DNA from: Candidatus Kerfeldbacteria bacterium
GTDB lineage: Bacteria > Patescibacteriota > Patescibacteriia > UBA9570
Direction of reading: 5' to 3'
Length of the DNA stretch: 11,708 nt
Assembly (NCBI GenBank): GCA_003512175.1
Contig: DOSP01000086.1
Span: 1-11,708 of the forward strand
The notes below the pieces were generated by a model. The model was not told the DNA's origin and did no database searches. It saw only the letters and a program-made list of their open reading frames with translations. This document shows, one piece after another, positions 7,448 through 11,708 of this stretch. The position numbers and the translations under genes were made by a program. Within the stretch, counting starts at the first letter, position 1. Every line of letters starts with the position of its first letter.

Positions 7448-8456
7448 GTTCAGCGAATAGTACCGCAGCTGCGGTCCAAGCTAATTGTGGAGTGCCACCT
7501 GGTTGAAACTGTCGCGCATCGAGATATTCCGGAAAACCAGCAGCGGTTGCCTGATGTAAACCATCCAGGTACTGCTTAGCGAGATTGCGTTGCTTGCGTT
7601 GTACTAAATCCATCACATACCAGCCAGACAACATTGGCCAGAGCCCACCATTGTGATAATGATACGGTTTATTTTTAAATTCAAATTGATAAGCATTGCT
7701 CAGTTGATCCCAGCTGGGATCAGTTGGTTGAATCACTGGATCAAAGGCCGGTAACAAGTAATGTGTTTTTTCAGCGAAGTGCTCAGCCATATAGTGATCA
7801 ACCGCAGCAGCTTGCTCTGGTGAAGACACACCACAGAGATTGGCTAAGACATTGGCAAATGTATCAAACTGGGTACTACGACCAAATGGTGAAATCATCG
7901 ATGTCCAGTAGCGATCAGACCAATAGCGCTGCTTAATCAACTCACTGACTTGGGGTTGTATCCGAGAATAGAGGATTTGATCGTACAACACATAGCCGCC
8001 ACGGGTATACTCATCAGCCCAATCACCGGTATCGGGCACATACAGTAAACCGCCCTGATTATATTCCCAGGCCAGTAACACGTGCTTGGCTCTGTCTATC
8101 GCTGGTTGCAGTTGTTGTTGGGTGGTGGTATCCCCAGTATGTCTGACGTATTGTTCTACGCCAATGATGAACCATAAGGTGGCATCCACTCGGCCAGCGC
8201 TGCCGCCGTAACTCACCTGATTTTTTTCCACAGCCACGTTACTTGGAATCTGGCCGGCTTTACCTTGATGTTTTGCCAGGGTCAACAGTGATTGTTTGAA
8301 CGTTTCAATCAGTTGTGAATCATCAGTGGTGAGGGCCGCTAAGCCGGTGATCACGCTGTCACGCGCCCATACCCTCCGGTAATTATGCCGATCTGTCGGT
8401 GTGGCTAAAAAACCGTGTGGAGTGCTGACTTGTCGGAGTAGTTCGATCGCTTGCAT
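7413..8456 (-). CDS. GH100-like hydrolase (neutral invertase or debranching-type alpha-glucosidase)
   Basis: A 347-residue cytoplasmic protein, probably an (alpha/alpha)6 barrel. Motifs: NYRRVWARDSVITGLAAL (25-42), as in GH100 and glycogen-debranching C-terminal domains; GQIPSN (68-73); GRVDATLWFIIGVEQYVRHTGD (88-109), which resembles the neutral-invertase VDSGLWW...TGD block, so D91 is the probable catalytic acid; DWADEYTRGGYVLYDQILYSR (145-165); YHYHNGGLWP (265-274), nearly identical to the invertase YHNGG-WP signature; and FPEYLDAR (308-315), where E310 aligns with the invertase catalytic Glu. Sucrose hydrolysis fits best with the adjacent synthase/phosphatase pair. A debranching or other glucosidase role remains possible, and the protein is shorter than plant or cyanobacterial invertases. 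The frame continues upstream to 8546, but that would cover the promoter and overlap the divergent gene; ATG 8456 is supported by the adjacent extended -10. First gene of the operon. Confidence 0.8.
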   Translation of the reverse strand: MQAIELLRQVSTPHGFLATPTDRHNYRRVWARDSVITGLAALTTDDSQLIETFKQSLLTLAKHQGKAGQIPSNVAVEKNQVSYGGSAGRVDATLWFIIGVEQYVRHTGDTTTQQQLQPAIDRAKHVLLAWEYNQGGLLYVPDTGDWADEYTRGGYVLYDQILYSRIQPQVSELIKQRYWSDRYWTSMISPFGRSTQFDTFANVLANLCGVSSPEQAAAVDHYMAEHFAEKTHYLLPAFDPVIQPTDPSWDQLSNAYQFEFKNKPYHYHNGGLWPMLSGWYVMDLVQRKQRNLAKQYLDGLHQATAAGFPEYLDARQFQPGGTPQLAWTAAAVLFAEHAYETNAIAGL

Positions 8457-8463
8457 TGGGCTA

Positions 8464-8472
8464 AGTATAGCA
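8464..8472 (-). promoter_or_regulatory. Main operon promoter: extended -10, leaderless start of the GH100-like gene
   Basis: On the minus strand TGC-TATACT runs from 8472 to 8464. The predicted transcription start is 8457, one base before the ATG at 8456. No good -35 is found at 15-18 bases upstream (TCGTCA at 17), consistent with reliance on the TG extension. It overlaps the divergent promoter of the GT4 gene. Confidence 0.65.
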
Positions 8473-8479
8473 TAATCTA

Positions 8480-8508
8480 TTGACAATGACGAGAAAAATT
8501 GGTATATT
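8480..8508 (+). promoter_or_regulatory. Near-consensus -35/-10 promoter of the divergent GT4 gene
   Basis: TTGACA (8480-8485), a 17-base spacer, then TATATT (8503-8508). The predicted transcription start is about 8515, giving a leader of only about five bases before ATG 8520 and no room for a Shine-Dalgarno. This is the strongest promoter match in the window and supports ATG 8520 over the in-frame TTG at 8499, which lies upstream of the -10. Confidence 0.7.
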
Positions 8509-8519
8509 TTTATTCCACT

Positions 8520-9758
8520 ATGCGCATGATGATGATTTCCGATCACGCCGATCCACTGGCGGAAATCGGTTCAAAAGAAGCAGGCGGGCAAAATATCTAT
8601 GTGTATAACGTTGCAAAATTTTTGAGTGAGGCGGGTTACAGTATTGATGTCTACACACGGTGGGATCAGAAAAGCAAAAAAGAGGTAGTACAGGTGAATC
8701 CGCGCTGGCGGGTGATTCGTGTGGCGGCTGGGCCAAAAAGTTATGTCCCGCGTGATAATTGTCTGCCACTGACCGATGAATTTCGCGACAACATTATCAA
8801 GCGCATTCGCCAGGAAAAGATCAAATACGACGTCATTCACGCCAATTATTGGATGGCCGGATTAATTGGCATGGCCTTACATTTTCGCTATTCCATTCCA
8901 CTGGTGTATGTCTACCATTCCATTGGCCAGGTACGGTTGAATGTGATGCGGCAATATAATCAAACGGCTGATTATGTCTTTTACCGGCAACGCTTAGCCG
9001 CCGAAAAGACCATTGCGCATGTGGCCACTGGCATTATTGCGACGAGTCCGGTAGAAAAACAGATTATTAAGCAATATTTTGGAGTAGATGGGGACAAGGT
9101 CACTGTTATTCCAATTGGGGTTGATCGATCAGTGTTTAAAGCGATTCCTACTGCCCAAGCGCGACAACAGTTGCAGTGGGATATTACCAGCAAGATTGCG
9201 GTGTATGTGGGTCGACTGGAATGGCGCAAAGGTATTGGTACGCTCGTGCAAGCTTTTGCTAGTGTCGTCAAAACATTTCCAACGGCACAGTTGTATATCA
9301 TTGGTGGGGCAAAAAATAAATCAACCGTGGATCAGGAGGTCAATGAAGAGCAGCGTTTACAATTTATCGCTGAGCAATTAGATATTGCTGACCATATCCA
9401 TTTTCTAGGAGCCAAGAAACAATCCGAGCTTCATCTCTATTACAGTGCGGCTGATGTCTGTACGGTGCCGTCGTATTATGAACCGTATGGCATTGTCCCA
9501 ATTGAAGCAATGGCCTGCGGCACCCCAGTGGTTGCATCTCGGGCCGGCGGTTTAAAATATACCATTGTGGAAAATGTCACTGGCTTGCTGGCCGAGCCAT
9601 TTGAAGACAAGGATTTATCGAAGAAACTGATACAGGTGCTGCAAAAAGGCAAGCCGTATTATACACCAAAGTGCCTCGACCGGATCAAAAGCAATTTTCG
9701 TTGGAGTCAAATTGCCAAAAAATATGACAGTTATCTGCTCGGTGTCGTTCAGCGCTAA
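8520..9758 (+). CDS. GT4 glycosyltransferase, sucrose-phosphate-synthase/MshA-like
   Basis: A 412-residue cytoplasmic GT-B retaining glycosyltransferase. The N-terminus SDHADPLAEIGSKEAGGQNIYV (7-28) matches the HxSPLA...DAGGQNVYV signature of the GT4 group holding sucrose-phosphate synthase, mannosylfructose-phosphate synthase and MshA. Next come HANYWMAGLIG (108-118), the acceptor-side YHSIGQ (132-137), IPIGVD (197-202), YVGRLEWRKGIG (229-240; R232 and K237 contact the donor phosphates) and YYEPYGIVPIEAMACGTPVVAS (319-340), with the E-x7-E pair E321/E329. It is unlikely to be MshA proper, because mycothiol genes are absent here and a sucrose-phosphatase-type HAD gene is nearby. The inferred reaction is NDP-hexose plus fructose-6-phosphate (or a similar hexose phosphate) to a disaccharide phosphate. 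It is divergent from the sugar operon across 63 bases with overlapping promoters. The longer frame from TTG 8499 is rejected because of the promoter position. Confidence 0.88.
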   Translation: MRMMMISDHADPLAEIGSKEAGGQNIYVYNVAKFLSEAGYSIDVYTRWDQKSKKEVVQVNPRWRVIRVAAGPKSYVPRDNCLPLTDEFRDNIIKRIRQEKIKYDVIHANYWMAGLIGMALHFRYSIPLVYVYHSIGQVRLNVMRQYNQTADYVFYRQRLAAEKTIAHVATGIIATSPVEKQIIKQYFGVDGDKVTVIPIGVDRSVFKAIPTAQARQQLQWDITSKIAVYVGRLEWRKGIGTLVQAFASVVKTFPTAQLYIIGGAKNKSTVDQEVNEEQRLQFIAEQLDIADHIHFLGAKKQSELHLYYSAADVCTVPSYYEPYGIVPIEAMACGTPVVASRAGGLKYTIVENVTGLLAEPFEDKDLSKKLIQVLQKGKPYYTPKCLDRIKSNFRWSQIAKKYDSYLLGVVQR

Positions 9759-9762
9759 ATAG

Positions 9763-9771
9763 TGTTATACT
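9763..9771 (+). promoter_or_regulatory. Extended -10 promoter for the Asp-box protein
   Basis: TGT-TATACT lies five bases after the GT4 stop. The predicted transcription start is near 9778, leaving a leader of about 24 bases to ATG 9802. No -35 is evident (TGTCGT at 17). An eight-base direct repeat CTAAATAG (9755-9762 and 9788-9795) flanks the element. No terminator hairpin separates it from the GT4 gene, so read-through is also likely. Confidence 0.55.
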
Positions 9772-9801
9772 GAATGTATTCGATTCACTAAATAGAGTTT
9801 T

Positions 9802-11708
9802 ATGTTACAAAAAACCATTGCCCTCATCGCGTCAAGCTGGCTGGTCACGACCGTAGCGTTTGCCCAAACGGTGGATCAACAAGATACTGCAGTGGCGACC
9901 AATTTAGGTTTGTATGGAGTCGAATTGATGGATCTGACTACAGACCCAAACAGCAGTGACTATGTGTTTGTCTCGAGCTATACACCGAACGGTATTTTTA
10001 CGTCCAGCAATGGCGGAGACACCTGGCAAGGTTTACCGAGTGATGTCGATTACGGTGCCGGTAAAGATGTGGCGATTGATCCGGTCAATGGAGATGTCTA
10101 TGGTTTGATTGGCGATGATGTCATTAAGAGTACAGATCATGGTGAAACCTGGGACCGCCTGACACCGAATCTGGTCGACAACCCAATTATGGGGAGCGTG
10201 GCCTTGTATGCCAATGATACCTTATTGGTATCAGTGACTGGCGGCGAATTACAGTATAGTACCGACGGTGGCGAGACCTTTACAGCCGTTAGCGTGAATG
10301 GTTCGACGGATAATTCTTCCAGCGTCTATGTGGTCAGCTTGGCCGCTAATTCTGCAGGTACCTTCTACGCCATTTTGACCGACGAAACTGCCGAAACCAG
10401 TGCGCTCTACATCTCCAGTGATGGTGGAGCCAGTTGGTCGGAGATGGATGTAACGGCCGGCGGTGTGGAAGCCGGTGCTCGGTTTTATGATATCGCGGTT
10501 GATCCCGCCAGTGATGATCATTTGGTCTTAGCTTCGTATCACCCAGATTATGATAGCTATCACAGTTTAAATGGTGGCACAACGTGGTTAGCCCTGCAAA
10601 ATGATGAAGAGCGGCTTGGTGCCAACGAAGCGGTGTTTAACGGCGCCGGCAATCTGTATATTGGCCTGTATTTTACTGAAGATCCACAGTCGATCAGTCC
10701 AACCTGGACGGCGATTGAGACCGATACGCCATTATCTTCGGTGCGTGGTGATTATTATGCGGTGGATTACACGAATCCGCTGACTTTGTATAGCAACACG
10801 GGCTTAGGCATTGCCAAGAGTGAAGATGGCGGCAGCACTTGGATTGATACCGTAGATGGTATCACCGCTTTACGCACGTATTCCATTAGCCAGGCGGATG
10901 ATAAGGATGTGGTGTGGATAGGTGCCAATGGTGGCCTCGCCCGTTCGACTAACTTTACCGATGATAATCCAGACTGGGATTTTCCGATTTTGCCGGAAGA
11001 TGGTATTTCTTCGGTCCAAGCAGTGTGGGTGAAACCAGATAATGCCAACCGCGTCATCGCCGGTTTAAGCGGCTTTATCAGCCTCTCCATCGATGGCGGC
11101 GATACCTGGGAACATGCCGATACGCCAGACTTCACTGGAAGTGTCGAACAAATCGTGCAATCACCACGCAGTGAAGCTGTGCTCTACGCTTTGTATACGA
11201 ATACCAGTTTAACCGAGGATGCCTTCAACGGTGGTGTGCTGAAGAGTACGGACGCTGGGAGCACGTGGGAAGATTTGGATTTTCCGTCAACCTTAGCTGG
11301 TGGCGCCATAGCTGTGGCTGTGGCAGACGATAAAGATATTCTGTACGTGGGTATAGGATCCGGTGGCAGCGAGACGGGTGTGTATAGCTTTGCCAATGAT
11401 GATTGGGAAAAACTAGCTGAGGATTTTAATGGGCTCAATGTGAATTATATCTTGGTTCACCCAGCAGATAATGCCATAGTGTTTGTTAGTTGTGAGGCCG
11501 ATTCTACCGTTGGGGGTTTGTTCAAATCCACCGATAGCGGCGCCAATTGGGAGACCCTCACCGATGGTTTAGACGACATGAATCATCTGGGTGTGATGAC
11601 CACACAAGGTGCCAATAGCGAAACGTTGTATTTAGTTGGCCAAGTGGGCGGTTCGGGTGAAGGGATCATTTTGAAATCAACTGATCAAGGGGAAAGTTGG
11701 AGCCAGTA
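9802..11708 (+). CDS. Secreted Asp-box (BNR) beta-propeller protein, cut by window edge
   Basis: 635 residues are visible; the last two bases (TA) leave open whether the next codon is Tyr or a stop. The N-terminus is a signal peptide (MLQKTIALIASSWLVTTVAFA, cleavage after about residue 21), so the protein is exported. The rest is a run of Asp-box motifs of the form S-x-D/N-x-G-x-T-W: ten clear copies at residues 68, 110, 153, 205, 255, 340, 429, 482, 576 and 626, with three degenerate ones ending in Trp at 302, 392 and 535. Such repeats form blades of beta-propellers, as in sialidases, Vps10/sortilin domains and Ycf48-like proteins. No sialidase catalytic Arg/Tyr set was recognised, so binding or scaffolding is more likely than catalysis. 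The weak purine run AGAG three bases before the ATG is a poor ribosome site. Its own promoter lies in the short gap after the GT4 gene. Confidence 0.88.
   Translation, partial: MLQKTIALIASSWLVTTVAFAQTVDQQDTAVATNLGLYGVELMDLTTDPNSSDYVFVSSYTPNGIFTSSNGGDTWQGLPSDVDYGAGKDVAIDPVNGDVYGLIGDDVIKSTDHGETWDRLTPNLVDNPIMGSVALYANDTLLVSVTGGELQYSTDGGETFTAVSVNGSTDNSSSVYVVSLAANSAGTFYAILTDETAETSALYISSDGGASWSEMDVTAGGVEAGARFYDIAVDPASDDHLVLASYHPDYDSYHSLNGGTTWLALQNDEERLGANEAVFNGAGNLYIGLYFTEDPQSISPTWTAIETDTPLSSVRGDYYAVDYTNPLTLYSNTGLGIAKSEDGGSTWIDTVDGITALRTYSISQADDKDVVWIGANGGLARSTNFTDDNPDWDFPILPEDGISSVQAVWVKPDNANRVIAGLSGFISLSIDGGDTWEHADTPDFTGSVEQIVQSPRSEAVLYALYTNTSLTEDAFNGGVLKSTDAGSTWEDLDFPSTLAGGAIAVAVADDKDILYVGIGSGGSETGVYSFANDDWEKLAEDFNGLNVNYILVHPADNAIVFVSCEADSTVGGLFKSTDSGANWETLTDGLDDMNHLGVMTTQGANSETLYLVGQVGGSGEGIILKSTDQGESWSQ
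10003..11700 (+). repeat. Asp-box repeat array encoding 13 propeller blades
   Basis: The Trp (once Phe) closing each motif falls at residues 75, 117, 160, 212, 262, 302, 347, 392, 436, 489, 535, 583 and 633, a spacing of 40-53 residues throughout. The gaps between clear motifs are filled by degenerate copies at the expected positions. The DNA is diverged between copies, so this is an old protein repeat, not a recent tandem duplication. Confidence 0.8.

Noticed and set aside
8003..8011. TATACT on the plus strand inside the GH100-like gene
   Set aside because: No TG extension (GGG precedes it), no -35 and no plus-strand gene nearby; probably a chance occurrence.
8499..8519. TTG start for the GT4 gene at 8499
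   Set aside because: It lies upstream of the -10 hexamer at 8503-8508, so it would not be in the transcript; ATG 8520 begins the family-typical N-terminus.
8457..8546. Upstream extension of the GH100-like frame to 8546, adding about 30 residues (MIGNHHHAHSG...)
   Set aside because: It would overlap the start of the divergent GT4 gene, lies upstream of the predicted transcription start, and the added residues match nothing in the family.
10249..11438. Several open frames of 80-120 codons on the minus strand opposite the Asp-box gene
   Set aside because: They overlap each other and a long, motif-rich plus-strand gene; the compositions (Ser/Pro- or His-rich) are typical of antisense shadows of Gly/Asp/Thr repeats.
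1..11708. Reassignment of UGA to glycine or tryptophan
   Set aside because: TGA closes the GH100-like gene (7415-7413) and the glycogen synthase (5157-5155) at family-appropriate lengths, and no in-frame TGA interrupts a conserved domain.
1..11708. CRISPR array, insertion sequence, phage or defence island, tRNA or rRNA
   Set aside because: No short regularly spaced DNA repeats, transposase motifs, terminal inverted repeats or recognisable tRNA/rRNA sequence were seen.

Overview
The window looks like chromosomal DNA from a small-genome, uncultivated-type bacterium. The best guess is Candidate Phyla Radiation (Patescibacteria), inferred from four things: tightly overlapping genes, no recognisable Shine-Dalgarno sequence before any gene, short versions of central carbohydrate enzymes, and simple secreted repeat proteins. 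TGA is used as a real stop in two genes (the glycogen synthase and the GH100-like gene), so lineages that read UGA as glycine are unlikely. The lineage call is an inference from content, not from a marker gene. There are nine genes, two of them cut by the window edges. No RNA gene, mobile element or CRISPR array was seen, and there is no gene-free stretch longer than about 100 bases.

Layout. (1) 1-644, minus: a secreted protein of unknown function, running off the left edge. (2) 740-1216, plus: a small protein that may have an STAS/SpoIIAA-like fold; a candidate intrinsic terminator for it lies inside the convergent neighbour. (3) 8456-1213, minus: a compact six-gene operon, in transcription order a GH100-like (alpha/alpha)6-barrel hydrolase, a HAD-IIB phosphatase of the sucrose-phosphatase type, a GT5 glycogen/starch synthase, a short alpha-glucan phosphorylase, a GT4 glycosyltransferase and a secreted amidohydrolase. 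(4) 8520-9758, plus, divergent from the operon: a GT4 enzyme of the sucrose-phosphate-synthase/MshA type. (5) 9802-11708, plus: a secreted Asp-box (BNR) beta-propeller protein, running off the right edge.

How the genes may work together. The GT4 enzyme plus the HAD phosphatase form the classic two-step route to a non-reducing disaccharide (sucrose or a close analogue). The GH100-like enzyme would cleave it. The GT5 synthase and the phosphorylase would build and degrade an alpha-1,4-glucan. Together they suggest a self-contained module that moves sugar between a soluble disaccharide and a storage polymer. Substrates are inferred from family resemblance only.

Regulation. Five copies of an extended -10 element (TGN-TATACT) were found, all within about 35 bases of a predicted start codon. 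At three genes the predicted transcription start falls on or within one base of the ATG. A TTGACA-17-TATATT promoter serves the divergent GT4 gene. The window therefore points to leaderless or near-leaderless expression. The two promoters in the 63-base gap between GT4 and the operon overlap so closely that RNA polymerase could probably not use both at once.
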